The notes below the pieces were generated by a model that had not been told where the DNA came from, did not search any database, and saw nothing but the letters and a program-made list of their open reading frames with translations. Below are positions 43,966-52,298 of a stretch of DNA of 59,635 nt, one piece after another; position 1 is the first letter of the stretch, and each line of letters begins with the position of its first letter. The translations under genes were made by a program, and so were the position numbers. The stretch is from Paludibacteraceae bacterium (lineage in GTDB: Bacteria; Bacteroidota; Bacteroidia; Bacteroidales; Paludibacteraceae), in the NCBI GenBank assembly GCA_017527905.1, contig JAFXPK010000007.1, positions 1-59,635 of the forward strand, written 5' to 3'.

Positions 43966-46608
43966 ATGAAAACAACTAAGGCAATACTAATGTTCATGCT
44001 ATGTGTGGCGTTCTCGCCTGCTCGGGCGGCTGTTACCATGGATGTGAGGCCATCGACGACTTATCAGTCTGTTGATGGAATCGGAGGTGGTATTGTCTAT
44101 TATCTGGATTGGATCGCCAAGCACGAAAAGTGCGAGGAACTCTACGATACTGTTTTCAATGGCTTGGGTCTCAGTGCGCTGAGAATGGGCAACTGGGCGC
44201 AGGAGGAGGATGCCGACCTGACGTTGGACTCCCTCATCTATGCGGCCGCCAAGAAACGTCTGGGCGATGATTTCTATCTGAACCTCACATCATGGTCTCC
44301 GCCGGCTTCGTTGAAGTCTAACAATGACATGAAGGGTACGGACGGAAACGGACACAGCTCCCTGAAGTGGGCGAATGGCAGTTTCCAGTATGACCAGTTT
44401 GGCGCATGGTGGAAGCGCTCGTTGGAGCAGTACCGTGCCGTGGGCATTTATCCGGACTACGTGAGCCTGCAGAACGAGGTGGATTGCAACCCTTCCTATT
44501 ATGGCATGGAGCTCGAACCGGATGAGAGCACCAATGGGGTCGCTTCCTATGCGAAGTGCCTGACCGCTGCCGCTAAGTCTATCAACTCGCTGGAGAACCC
44601 GCCGATGATCATCGGACCGGAGGTGCTCGGCATCGGTTGGGACCGTGTGCAGAACTATCTCTCCAAGGCGGACACGAAGCTTCTCTCCGCCTATTCGTTC
44701 CACTATTACCATAGCGGAAGGAAGGAACATGAGGCGATAGAACAGCGTTATGCCTATCCTGATGATTTCAAAGAGGCGATGAGCAGCCTCTACGATACAT
44801 ACTCTAAAGAAAACAAACCATTATTCATGACGGAGAATAGCCCGTTGAGGGACCCTGTCGAGATGGACCCTATCTATACGGCTTGGTTCATGACGCTGGC
44901 TTTCACCGTCAACCATGTCACTTCCTACACCCATTGGAACCTGATATGGGGAGACAAGGGTGATGCTTGCATCAACATCGATACGTTGCTGGTGGACGGA
45001 GAGTACCAGAATATCGAGGGCGGTTACCGTGTGAATGGTGATTACCATGCGTTGCGCCACTTCTCCAAATTCGTGAAGCGAGGCTGGAAACTCTTGTACG
45101 CCACCTCCTCCGACGCGGATGTGCTGATCTCTGCTTTCAGAAACCCTGACGATGATGAGTATACTGTCATCTTGGTGAACAAGGGCAGGAGCGCTAAGTC
45201 GCTCGAATGCTCCTTCTTCCCTGAGCATTGCAAGGCTACGGTGATCCAGACCGATGTGCCGAAGAAGAAATGGAGCGAGGTGTTGGGTGTCTACGACTCG
45301 CTGGATGTGGTCGCCTTGCCTGCCAATAGCATCACGACCATCGCCTATACGCCTAAAGGAAACAAGTATATCTTTGGGTCTGATACGCTTTCTTCTTGGA
45401 ATGAACCGACTTCCTGGACGCCGGAGGGAGTCCCTTCCTCTCGTGATACGGCTGTGATCAGCAGGGGAATGGTTTCATTGCCCGCAGACATAGATGCCCC
45501 GTCTCCTGTTATTATAGAGAATGGCGCTGTCGTCTACGTGGATAGTGCGGATTATCATCTGGGACAGATCGTGTCGAATGGTGGCGGTCTCTCGGCGAAG
45601 ACGCGTTGCAGCCTTACGGTGGATACTCTCTTCGTGAATGCGCAGACAACCATTGGTGTCATGTCGCTTGATACAAGTGCCTTGATGGTCTTGAATGGTG
45701 CGGTTAGGGGTTCGGAATACTTGGTGAAGATCGGTACGGACACGTTGGTGCCTCATGTGGACGCCTCTGCCTTCGAGGGTGGTTGGATCGTTTCGGGCGG
45801 TGTGTTCCGCCTCAATGATGATAAGTCTTTGGGCTCGGCTGGCGTCGATGTGGTGCTGGGTACGATGTACGTGGATTGTGACGCGGTCACGAACCATCTG
45901 TATATAGGTGACAATGGTAAAGTCGTTCTGAATGGCTCGATCGAGGTGAAGTCTGCGATGATCGGTCCTAATAATGTCTACGGCGGTGTCTACTATGCGG
46001 AGGATTTCCCTGAATACCTTTCCGGTGAGGGTATGCTCATCGTCGATGCGCCTCGCCCTGTGCTGACGAGGTCGGCTTCCCACGATACGGTTCAGGTGCT
46101 TACGACGAACGATTCCATCAATCCGCTTGTCTTCCATTGGGAGAATGCTTCTACCGTTGAGGTGGATTGGAACCCTATCCGTCCGCGCGGAATCGATGTG
46201 TCGATCGATGATTCGTCATCCTGTGCGACTATTTCAGGAAAGTCCGACACGGTGGGTACGTTCATTTATGAAATCTCCACGGTGGGTGAATTTGGCCCGG
46301 CTGCCAGCGATAGTGGACGTCTCGTCTTTAACAGACCTGACTCCACCTCTTCCGTGCGTGTTCAGCTGTTGCCTTTCTTCTCCGTCTCATATCATGATGG
46401 CGTGGTGTCTATCTTCTCGGATTCCCCTTCCGAGCTGAGTTGCTATGCGGTGATCTCGGATATGTCGGGTAGGGTAGTCGGTGGAAACAGCATCATCCTT
46501 CTTCCTGGAGCCAACTCCTTTGACGTGGATGCGTTGGAGTGCGGCGTTTATATGTTGCAGATTCGCGGCAAGGGCATATACAAAACCGTCAAAATGGTGG
46601 TGGACTGA
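43966..46608 (+). CDS. Secreted GH30-family glycoside hydrolase with T9SS type A sorting domain
   Basis: 880 residues. Signal peptide (MKTTKAILMFMLCVAFSPARA), then a GH30 (beta/alpha)8 barrel to about residue 380. Acid/base Glu171 lies in SLQNEVD and nucleophile Glu290 in FMTENSP. SVDGIGGG, SALRMGNW and LTSWSPPASLK are typical of GH30 glucuronoxylanase- or xylanase-like members. The GH30 beta-sandwich (to about 455) is followed by a beta-rich repeat region (about 460-700) and a C-terminal type A T9SS domain (CYAVISDMSGRV to GVYMLQI). Substrate is probably a xylan-type or beta-linked polysaccharide, but the subfamily is not certain. It lies 122 bp upstream of the pectin-active PL1-CE8 gene in the same direction, suggesting joint plant cell-wall breakdown. 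Confidence 0.87.
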   Translation: MKTTKAILMFMLCVAFSPARAAVTMDVRPSTTYQSVDGIGGGIVYYLDWIAKHEKCEELYDTVFNGLGLSALRMGNWAQEEDADLTLDSLIYAAAKKRLGDDFYLNLTSWSPPASLKSNNDMKGTDGNGHSSLKWANGSFQYDQFGAWWKRSLEQYRAVGIYPDYVSLQNEVDCNPSYYGMELEPDESTNGVASYAKCLTAAAKSINSLENPPMIIGPEVLGIGWDRVQNYLSKADTKLLSAYSFHYYHSGRKEHEAIEQRYAYPDDFKEAMSSLYDTYSKENKPLFMTENSPLRDPVEMDPIYTAWFMTLAFTVNHVTSYTHWNLIWGDKGDACINIDTLLVDGEYQNIEGGYRVNGDYHALRHFSKFVKRGWKLLYATSSDADVLISAFRNPDDDEYTVILVNKGRSAKSLECSFFPEHCKATVIQTDVPKKKWSEVLGVYDSLDVVALPANSITTIAYTPKGNKYIFGSDTLSSWNEPTSWTPEGVPSSRDTAVISRGMVSLPADIDAPSPVIIENGAVVYVDSADYHLGQIVSNGGGLSAKTRCSLTVDTLFVNAQTTIGVMSLDTSALMVLNGAVRGSEYLVKIGTDTLVPHVDASAFEGGWIVSGGVFRLNDDKSLGSAGVDVVLGTMYVDCDAVTNHLYIGDNGKVVLNGSIEVKSAMIGPNNVYGGVYYAEDFPEYLSGEGMLIVDAPRPVLTRSASHDTVQVLTTNDSINPLVFHWENASTVEVDWNPIRPRGIDVSIDDSSSCATISGKSDTVGTFIYEISTVGEFGPAASDSGRLVFNRPDSTSSVRVQLLPFFSVSYHDGVVSIFSDSPSELSCYAVISDMSGRVVGGNSIILLPGANSFDVDALECGVYMLQIRGKGIYKTVKMVVD

Positions 46609-46730
46609 CCCCTTGACTCTTTTTTACAATCGTTTGACGAATATTTCTTTCTTTTTACTGCCGAAAAGGTCTTTTTTTGCATTCGTGGATCGGTTGATCC
46701 GCTTGAATGTGAAACGTAATATGTCTTGAA

Positions 46731-49604
46731 ATGAAAAATGTTTTTAGGGTAGTATTACCATTCCTTTTCACCTTATGGTGTGCGGATCTTATTTCCGCCA
46801 CGCCTGCTTTCCCTGGCGCTGAGGGCTTCGGTATGTACGTCACGGGCGGTCGTGGGGGAAAGGTTTATCATGTGACTTCCTTGGCGGATGACGGCTCGAA
46901 GGGCACGTTGCGCTATGCGGTCAACCAGTCTGGGGCGAGGACGATTGTCTTCGACGTCTCGGGCACGATCGAACTGACCTCCCGCATGAAGATCTCCAAT
47001 GGCGACCTGACCATCGCCGGACAGACTGCCCCAGGTGATGGTATTTGTCTGAAAAATTACGAGACCTACATCGGGGCGGATAATGTGATCATTCGTTTCA
47101 TCCGTTTCCGCTTGGGCACGGATAAGCCTGACGTGAACAGCGACGGCTCTGTCACCCTGGATAGGGATGCGATATGGGGCCGCAGACAGAAGAATATCAT
47201 CCTTGATCATTGTTCCATGAGTTGGTGCACGGATGAGTGCGCCTCTTTCTACGACAATACGAACTTCACGATGCAGTGGTGCTTGGTGGCCGAGAGTCTG
47301 CGTGGCTCCATCCACCCGAAAGGATACCATGGCTACGGCGGAATATGGGGCGGAAAGGGCGCTTCGTTCCACCATAACCTGGTGGCCCACCATGACAGCC
47401 GTACGCCCCGTCTGTGCGGTAGCCGCTACTCGAACGAGGCGGCCAATGAGCTGGTGGACCTCCGCAATAATGTTTTCTACAACTGGGGAGCGACCAACAG
47501 CGGTTATGCGGGTGAAGGCGGTAGCTATAACTTCGTGAACAATTACTACAAGTCTGGTCCCGCCACGAAATCCTCCATCAAGTACCGTATCTTCGAGGTG
47601 TGGGCGGACGATGGCAAGAACAGCCAGTCACAGGGTGTCTATGGGCACTTCTTCGTGAGCGGCAATTACATGGAGGATAAGGGCAACGGCTGGGACTGGA
47701 ATGGCTTCGATATCAATAACTCCAACAATGGTTCCATGAACCAGAATTCCGTGCGCTCCAATGTGGAGTATGCGGTCACTCCTGTCTCTACCCATAGGGC
47801 GGATGTCGCCTACGAGAAGGTCCTGAAGTATGCGGGCGCCTCTCTGCACCGTGACGCGGTGGATGCCCGTGTGGTGGACGATACGAGGAGACGTTCCTAC
47901 ACCGCCAAGGGCTCTGTCTTGGGTGGCTTGGGTATCATCGATAAGACCTCGGATGTGGGTGGCTGGCCTGAACTCGCTTCCGCACCTGCCCCGACGGATT
48001 CCGACGGGGACGGTATGCCAGACGAGTGGGAGTCCGCTTATGGCTTGAACCCAGACGACGCCTCAGATGGCGCACAGTCCGCTTCGGACGGTAGCGGTTA
48101 TACGAATCTGGAGATATACATGAACTCGCTGGTCTGCGAGATGATGGCAGACGGTGTGGCGGATGCCTTGAACGAAGCCTCCACCATCTCCTGCGACCTG
48201 CCCCAACAGCATGGTCCGTCGGGCGATACGACGAGCACGGGCGACGATCTCTACAATCCTTCCCCTACCGCCCAGCATGTGAAGTATGATTTCGTGGTGG
48301 GCGTCGACGGTGATTTCGCCACCGCTAAGGCTGCCGCGGAGGCTTCTTCCTCCTCCCGCTACATCATCTTCTTCCCGAATGGGGAGTATAACCTAGGCAG
48401 ACTGACGGGCGACGAGAACCAGAAGACCTCCTTCGGCAAGGCCAACGTCTCCTTCATCGGACAGAGCACGCAGGGCGTGACGCTCTACAATGCGGCGCAG
48501 TCGGAGGGTATCAGTGTGACGGCCACGCTCTGCCTGAACACCTCCGCCAAGAACATGTACTTCCAGGATCTGACGTTGCAGAACCGTGCCTATAACGACC
48601 CGAATGCCAAGGCGAACCGTTTCGTGGCGCTGCAGGATAAGGGCGACCGCAATATCTACAAGCGGGTGCGCCTGTTGAGCACACAGGATACCTATTACTC
48701 GAACAATACCTCCGGCCGTATCTATTGGGAGGAGGGTGAAATACACGGAACGGTCGATTTCATCTGCGGAGGCAGTGACGTCTTCTTCGAGCGTTGCCTG
48801 CTCTTCCTGGAGAACCGTTCGGGCGACTGCATAGCGGCGCCAGCCGGTACGGGACAGTGGGGCTACGTCTTCCACGATTGCACCATCGACGGGTATGATA
48901 TCTCGAACAAGAACTATACACTGGGTAGGGCATGGAACAAATCGCCACGAGCGGTTTACCTGAACACAACCATGAAGCGCCTTCCGACGGACGCCGCCTG
49001 GGGAAATCCTATCAATGATGTGATGCCTGTGCTCTTTGCGGAGTATAACAGCCGTGACGCGTATGGCAATGCTGTGAACCTCTCCAATAGACGTTCCTAT
49101 TACGAGAAGAACGGTAATACCGCCTACATCAATCCAGTCCTCTCCGATGCGGATGCTTCGAAGTATACTGTGAGGAATGTCTTGTCGGGTAGCGACAACT
49201 GGCATCCGGAAGAGGAGGCGAGGTTGGTTTCCGCCCCACGGGTGAGTCTGAAGAAAGGCTTACTGCGCTGGGTGGACAATGATTCCGCACTCTGTTATGT
49301 GGTCTTCAAGAACGATGTCTATGTGACGAATGTGGCGACCAACTCGTTCGAGATCCCTTCCGGCACCTCCGAGCAAGACCGCTTCACGGTGCGTGCCGCC
49401 AACAAGATGGGAGGCTTGGGACCTGCGTCCGAGGCGCTTACGTTGCTCGATGAAGAGACTTCGCAGACGGGCGTGTCGACTGAGCGCATGTCCGCCGAGC
49501 AGGAAGACGCTTTGCGTTATGATTTGAACGGAAGGCCGGTCGAGAATCCGATGCCGGGTTCCCTCTTCATTAAGGATGGTAGAATATATTGGTTAGGCAA
49601 ATGA
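46731..49604 (+). CDS. Secreted pectate lyase-pectin methylesterase fusion (PL1-CE8)
   Basis: 957 residues. Signal peptide (MKNVFRVVLPFLFTLWCADL). A PL1 parallel beta-helix pectate lyase (about 22-400) is marked by AFPGAEGFG, GTLRYAV, LDHCSMSWCTDE and SRTPRLCGSR. A calcium-binding type-3 loop linker follows (DSDGDGMPDEWE). A CE8 pectinesterase beta-helix (about 520-830) has catalytic QDTYYS (Asp653), GTVDF (Asp676) and GRAW (Arg733, Trp735). A fibronectin-like segment and a short C-terminal YDLNGRPV/GSLFIKDGRIY motif end the protein; that tail resembles the short T9SS-like ends seen in Bacteroidales. One polypeptide could demethylate pectin and then cleave the polygalacturonate. No SusCD pair accompanies it. 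Confidence 0.9.
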   Translation: MKNVFRVVLPFLFTLWCADLISATPAFPGAEGFGMYVTGGRGGKVYHVTSLADDGSKGTLRYAVNQSGARTIVFDVSGTIELTSRMKISNGDLTIAGQTAPGDGICLKNYETYIGADNVIIRFIRFRLGTDKPDVNSDGSVTLDRDAIWGRRQKNIILDHCSMSWCTDECASFYDNTNFTMQWCLVAESLRGSIHPKGYHGYGGIWGGKGASFHHNLVAHHDSRTPRLCGSRYSNEAANELVDLRNNVFYNWGATNSGYAGEGGSYNFVNNYYKSGPATKSSIKYRIFEVWADDGKNSQSQGVYGHFFVSGNYMEDKGNGWDWNGFDINNSNNGSMNQNSVRSNVEYAVTPVSTHRADVAYEKVLKYAGASLHRDAVDARVVDDTRRRSYTAKGSVLGGLGIIDKTSDVGGWPELASAPAPTDSDGDGMPDEWESAYGLNPDDASDGAQSASDGSGYTNLEIYMNSLVCEMMADGVADALNEASTISCDLPQQHGPSGDTTSTGDDLYNPSPTAQHVKYDFVVGVDGDFATAKAAAEASSSSRYIIFFPNGEYNLGRLTGDENQKTSFGKANVSFIGQSTQGVTLYNAAQSEGISVTATLCLNTSAKNMYFQDLTLQNRAYNDPNAKANRFVALQDKGDRNIYKRVRLLSTQDTYYSNNTSGRIYWEEGEIHGTVDFICGGSDVFFERCLLFLENRSGDCIAAPAGTGQWGYVFHDCTIDGYDISNKNYTLGRAWNKSPRAVYLNTTMKRLPTDAAWGNPINDVMPVLFAEYNSRDAYGNAVNLSNRRSYYEKNGNTAYINPVLSDADASKYTVRNVLSGSDNWHPEEEARLVSAPRVSLKKGLLRWVDNDSALCYVVFKNDVYVTNVATNSFEIPSGTSEQDRFTVRAANKMGGLGPASEALTLLDEETSQTGVSTERMSAEQEDALRYDLNGRPVENPMPGSLFIKDGRIYWLGK

Positions 49605-49665
49605 TTGCCTGATCATCTGATAAATCTATGTGTATTGATGTGAGCAATTGGAACGTATGTTCCGC

Positions 49666-49703
49666 AAAAAAAATCCCTGACCGAGTTGGCCAGGGATTTT
49701 TTT
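49666..49703. terminator. Bidirectional intrinsic terminator between convergent genes
   Basis: AAATCCCTG and CAGGGATTT arms with an A-run before and a T-run after, placed between the PL1-CE8 gene (plus) and the lipoprotein gene (minus). Confidence 0.88.
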
Positions 49704-49717
49704 ATCTATCCAATGAA

Positions 49718-50230
49718 TTATTTCTTCTTGAAATAGGTTGGAGTTGCACCTGAACTGATTTCAGAGTTGCTGGCAAGCGTACCGTCGATGATGACAGTAG
49801 AACCTGTTTGGTTTCCCTTCAAGCAGAAAAGCACTTTTGATGGGTTGGCTTTTGCGTCTGCAGTCTTCCACTCTTGGAAGTCCTCGCTCAAGTAAGAGGC
49901 ACCAGCGTCGCTCAAAGTCTTTTGTGCGCCATTGATATTGATGACAACCTTTCCGTCCGTTGCTGAAACCACTGTGAATTCCTCGTAGATGTTGGTTAAT
50001 GTTCCTTTTGCCTCTTTGGTGTAGAGGATCACATCACCTTCCTTCACGCTGATTGAGTTCTCAGTGAATTGGAAGAAATCGTCAGAAGCGTCGTCGCCGC
50101 CTTCGTTGTTCTCTGTGTTTTGTTGATTTTGATTGTTGTCGTCATCGTCATCGTCACCACAGGAAGAGAATGATAATGCTGTTGCCAAAGCAGTAAACAA
50201 GACTGCCCATTTGAAAAAATTCTTTTTCAT
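49718..50230 (-). CDS. Small acidic lipoprotein of unknown function
   Basis: 170 residues with a lipoprotein signal (MKKNFFKWAVLFTALATALS then FSSC lipobox). Next come an Asp run (GDDDDDD) and a Gln/Asn/Glu-rich linker of about 30 residues, which look like the acidic lipoprotein export signal used for surface exposure in Bacteroidetes. The small C-terminal beta-rich domain (about 55-165) is not recognised. A near-consensus promoter lies on the minus strand (50316-50345). It converges on the PL1-CE8 gene and shares its terminator. Confidence 0.8.
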   Translation of the reverse strand: MKKNFFKWAVLFTALATALSFSSCGDDDDDDNNQNQQNTENNEGGDDASDDFFQFTENSISVKEGDVILYTKEAKGTLTNIYEEFTVVSATDGKVVININGAQKTLSDAGASYLSEDFQEWKTADAKANPSKVLFCLKGNQTGSTVIIDGTLASNSEISSGATPTYFKKK

Positions 50231-50315
50231 TTTCTTTTTAGATTAAATGTTAAACAAATATTACTGTTTTAAGTATTGAGTCCTTTTTTGTATGTCTCTC
50301 TTGCGTCACACAATT

Positions 50316-50345
50316 CAAAGTTAGACATATTATTTCCTTTGCCAA
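50316..50345 (-). promoter_or_regulatory. Promoter of the small lipoprotein gene
   Basis: On the minus strand TTGG, 18 nt, TAACTTTG (50323-50316). The -7 is a full match and the -33 a near match. The leader is about 80 nt. Confidence 0.55.
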
Positions 50346-50431
50346 TGCTTTTCTTCGATATTTTGTTGCGCATTACTTAAAATGTGTGAAAATCATCAAG
50401 GGGATGATTCTTCCATAAGTGGTGTCTCCGA

Positions 50432-50508
50432 TTGACTTCGTCGAACTCGTAATTGACTCCGTCGAACTGCCGTTTCAAAATTGACTCCGTCGAACTATCG
50501 TTTCAAAA
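50432..50508 (+). repeat. 28-bp intergenic repeats, three forward copies
   Basis: TTGACTTCGTCGAACT at 50432 (truncated unit), TTGACTCCGTCGAACT at 50453 and 50481. The last two are 28 bp apart. Confidence 0.75.
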
Positions 50509-50556
50509 TTATCTATGTTTCGCCCCTCCAGGGCTATATCCGCATGCAACGCTTTG

Positions 50557-50640
50557 CACACAGGGGTTTACACCCCTGCCTGGGGGATACCGCCCCGAAG
50601 GGGCTCAGGGTTTGCGCATCATGTAAGTAAACGTACGCCC
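50557..50640 (+). repeat. Left arm of an 84-bp imperfect inverted repeat
   Basis: Runs from CACACAGGGGTTTACACCCC to AAACGTACGCCC and includes GCCCCGAAGGGGCTC. Its reverse complement at 51993-52076 has the same 84-bp length with no gaps, about 71 of 84 positions matching by eye. The two arms enclose the repeated small transcription units. Confidence 0.75.
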
Positions 50641-50647
50641 CTTCTGA

Positions 50648-50753
50648 TTGACTATGTTGAACTGATGTTCCAAAATAGACTACGTCTCGTTTCATAATTG
50701 ACTCCGTCGAACTGCCGTTTCATAATTGACTCCGTCGAACTATCGTTTCAAAA
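50648..50753 (+). repeat. 28-bp intergenic repeats, forward copies (some degenerate)
   Basis: A degenerate copy at 50648 (TTGACTATGTTGAACT) and a partial one at about 50677 precede an exact pair at 50698 and 50726, 28 bp apart. Confidence 0.7.
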
Positions 50754-50867
50754 TTCATAATTCAAAATTCCCAACTCTCCGCCCTGTCGTTGTTTCTCCT
50801 TTTCATTGATTTTTCTGTCTTCCCACTGTTGATAATGGTCTCCGACGCGTTTTTTTTCGTCTGAAAA

Positions 50868-50899
50868 TTTGCGCGGACGCTTCTTTTTTGCTATATTCA
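50868..50899 (+). promoter_or_regulatory. Promoter of small RNA unit, copy 1 (TTTG-N20-TATATT)
   Basis: TTTG at 50868-50871 and TATATTCA at 50892-50899, spaced by 20 nt and preceded by CTGAAAA. Copies 2 and 3 have the same boxes and spacing. Confidence 0.65.
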
Positions 50900-50904
50900 T
50901 ATCG

Positions 50905-51094
50905 TTACACATTAACACTGAATGTAAATTTACAAAGTATGTCTGGGGTGAGACTGCTTGGGATAAGTGGTCTCCCCTTTTTAAGACACTTTGACAGATA
51001 TATGAAATGGTCGAAAGACCATCAGGCTGAAAAGCCTTTACGACACGCCGGGCAACCGGCACCCCCTTAGGACTGAATCGCAGTCCTAATTCCG
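50905..51094 (+). ncRNA. Putative structured small RNA, copy 1
   Basis: Expected transcript from about 50905. Small upstream hairpin: TTACA(c)ATT with AATGTAA. P1: CAAAGT pairs with ACTTTG (50990s), enclosing a long hairpin, GGGGTGAGACTGCTTG with TAAGTGGTCTCCCC (50945-50977), followed by TTTTT (50978-50982). Past that are four further hairpins: ATGGTC/GACCAT with a GAAA loop, AGGCT/AGCCT, GCCGG/CCGGC with a GCAA loop, and TAGGACTG/CAGTCCTA. The long hairpin plus T-run could terminate a transcript of about 75-80 nt; the rest would need readthrough. I do not recognise the family. Confidence 0.5.
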
Positions 51095-51345
51095 ACGAAA
51101 CAGATGAACGGATTGGCCTTGGGCCGATTCTTGAGGTGAGCGGGAAACCCTTCCCCTTTGTGTGGTTGTGCCTCGCGGGAGGGGGAATCGACGCTTGTGT
51201 TTCCTTCCTATTGTGTTCTGCCCATCTCCTATGGCGGGTGGAAATATCGCCACATTGATTTTTTAGCCCTTTATTCGCGTTTTCTGCCTCATGTTGGATG
51301 GGGAGGATGAATTTGTACTCTTAAGTGAAAAAAACGCGCTGAAAA

Positions 51346-51377
51346 TTTGCAGGAACCAATCGTTTTTGCTATATTCA
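51346..51377 (+). promoter_or_regulatory. Promoter of small RNA unit, copy 2 (TTTG-N20-TATATT)
   Basis: TTTG at 51346-51349 and TATATTCA at 51370-51377 with 20-nt spacing and the same CTGAAAA lead as copy 1. Confidence 0.65.
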
Positions 51378-51381
51378 AGTA

Positions 51382-51574
51382 TTACACATTAACACTGAAT
51401 GTAAACTTACAAAGTATGTCTAGGGCGGGACTGCTTGAGACAAGTAGTCTCCCCTTTTTCAGAATACTTTGAGTGTTATATATGAAATGGCCGAAAGGTC
51501 ATCAGGCTAAAAAGCCTTTATTACACGACGCGCCGGGCAACCGGCATCCCCTTAGGACTGAATCGCAGTCCTAA
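51382..51574 (+). ncRNA. Putative structured small RNA, copy 2
   Basis: Collinear with copy 1 over its whole length. P1 is longer (CAAAGTAT with ATACTTTG). The long hairpin is GACTGCTTG, AGA loop, CAAGTAGTC (51423-51454), then TTTTT. The four downstream hairpins are conserved with paired changes: ATGGCC/GGTCAT replaces ATGGTC/GACCAT. The GCCGG/CCGGC and TAGGACTG/CAGTCCTA stems are unchanged. Confidence 0.5.
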
Positions 51575-51650
51575 TCCCCTGAAATCAGTAATCGCGAGAC
51601 ATCCCCTAATGGGGAAAACATGTTAATTATGAATTATGAATTTTGAATTA

Positions 51651-51680
51651 TGAAACGATAGTTCGACGGAGTCAATTATG
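51651..51680 (-). repeat. 28-bp intergenic repeat, inverted copy
   Basis: Reverse complement of TTGACTCCGTCGAACT with its CGTTTC tail. Copies to the left of the small RNA block are forward; those to its right up to 52.2 kb are inverted. Confidence 0.7.
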
Positions 51681-51820
51681 AATTAAGGTGACCTGCGCAT
51701 GGGGTTCAATGTCCGCCCTGAAGGGACGTGACATATATAGCCTAGGGCAACGCCCTACTACGGGAATTAAGAATTTTGAAAAAAAAATCCGTCTGGCGTC
51801 TAAAAAAAATCATTGATAAA

Positions 51821-51850
51821 TTTGGAATACTCGATTATTTTATCTATATT
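51821..51850 (+). promoter_or_regulatory. Promoter of small RNA unit, copy 3 (TTTG-N20-TATATT)
   Basis: TTTG at 51821-51824 and TATATT at 51845-51850, again exactly 20 nt apart although the spacer sequence differs. Confidence 0.6.
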
Positions 51851-51856
51851 AGTACA

Positions 51857-51937
51857 TATTCACATTACACTGATGTAAATTTACAATTTATGTTACAGGT
51901 GGAGATTGCTTGAGACAAGTGGTCTCCACCTTTTTTT
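51857..51937 (+). ncRNA. Putative structured small RNA, copy 3 (short form)
   Basis: Keeps the promoter, the ACATT/ATGT upstream hairpin, the TGTAAATTTACAA box and the long hairpin. Its stem GGTGGAGATTGCTTG pairs fully with CAAGTGGTCTCCACC around AGA (15 pairs, three of them G-T) and is followed by seven T. It lacks P1 and the downstream hairpin train. This copy is an excellent intrinsic terminator. Confidence 0.5.
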
Positions 51938-51963
51938 ATTATGAATTAAGAATTAAGAATTTA

Positions 51964-52155
51964 GGGAACGTTAGTTCGACGCCCTCAATTGAGGGCGTAC
52001 GTTTTCTTAAAGGATGTGCAAACCTTGAGCCCCTTAGGGGCGACAAACTCCAGGCAGGGGTGTTAATCCCTGTGTGAAATGGTGCGAGTGTGTGGAAACC
52101 CTGAAAGGGTGACACATGATAATTATGAAACGTTAATTCGACGTGGTCAATTATG
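51964..52155 (-). repeat. Inverted 28-bp repeats flanking the right arm of the 84-bp inverted repeat
   Basis: Inverted 28-bp-family copies lie at about 51966-51990 and 52126-52155. Between them, 51993-52076 is the reverse complement of 50557-50640. No gene is visible here. Confidence 0.65.
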
Positions 52156-52230
52156 TGGGACACCTTTTTTGTTTTGAAATATCCATGGTTTTTTGAGGGG
52201 GAGAGTTCGGTGAGGAATGTTTATTTATTT

Positions 52231-52238
52231 TATCTTTG
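52231..52238 (+). promoter_or_regulatory. -7 element of the GH16 gene
   Basis: TATCTTTG is an exact TAnnTTTG match, 61 bp upstream of the ATG. The -33 is not recognisable. Confidence 0.5.
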
Positions 52239-52298
52239 CAACTGAAGCCCTTGCTGAGGGAACGATAAATGAACTGTTTTTTAACTAATTGTATTAAG

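Noticed and set aside
50515..50697. 60-codon frame across the left inverted-repeat arm
   Set aside because: Made entirely of intergenic repeat sequence, which is palindromic and recurs in the opposite orientation at 52 kb.
50888..51070. 60-codon frame, and a shorter ATGAAATGG frame, in small RNA copy 1
   Set aside because: The equivalent frame in copy 2 is shifted by an indel and its changes are non-synonymous but pairing-preserving; copy 3 has a stop after seven codons. RNA structure explains the conservation better.
50868..51937. Retron or group II intron interpretation of the hairpin-rich repeats
   Set aside because: No reverse transcriptase gene lies anywhere in the window, and none of the conserved intron domain V features were seen.
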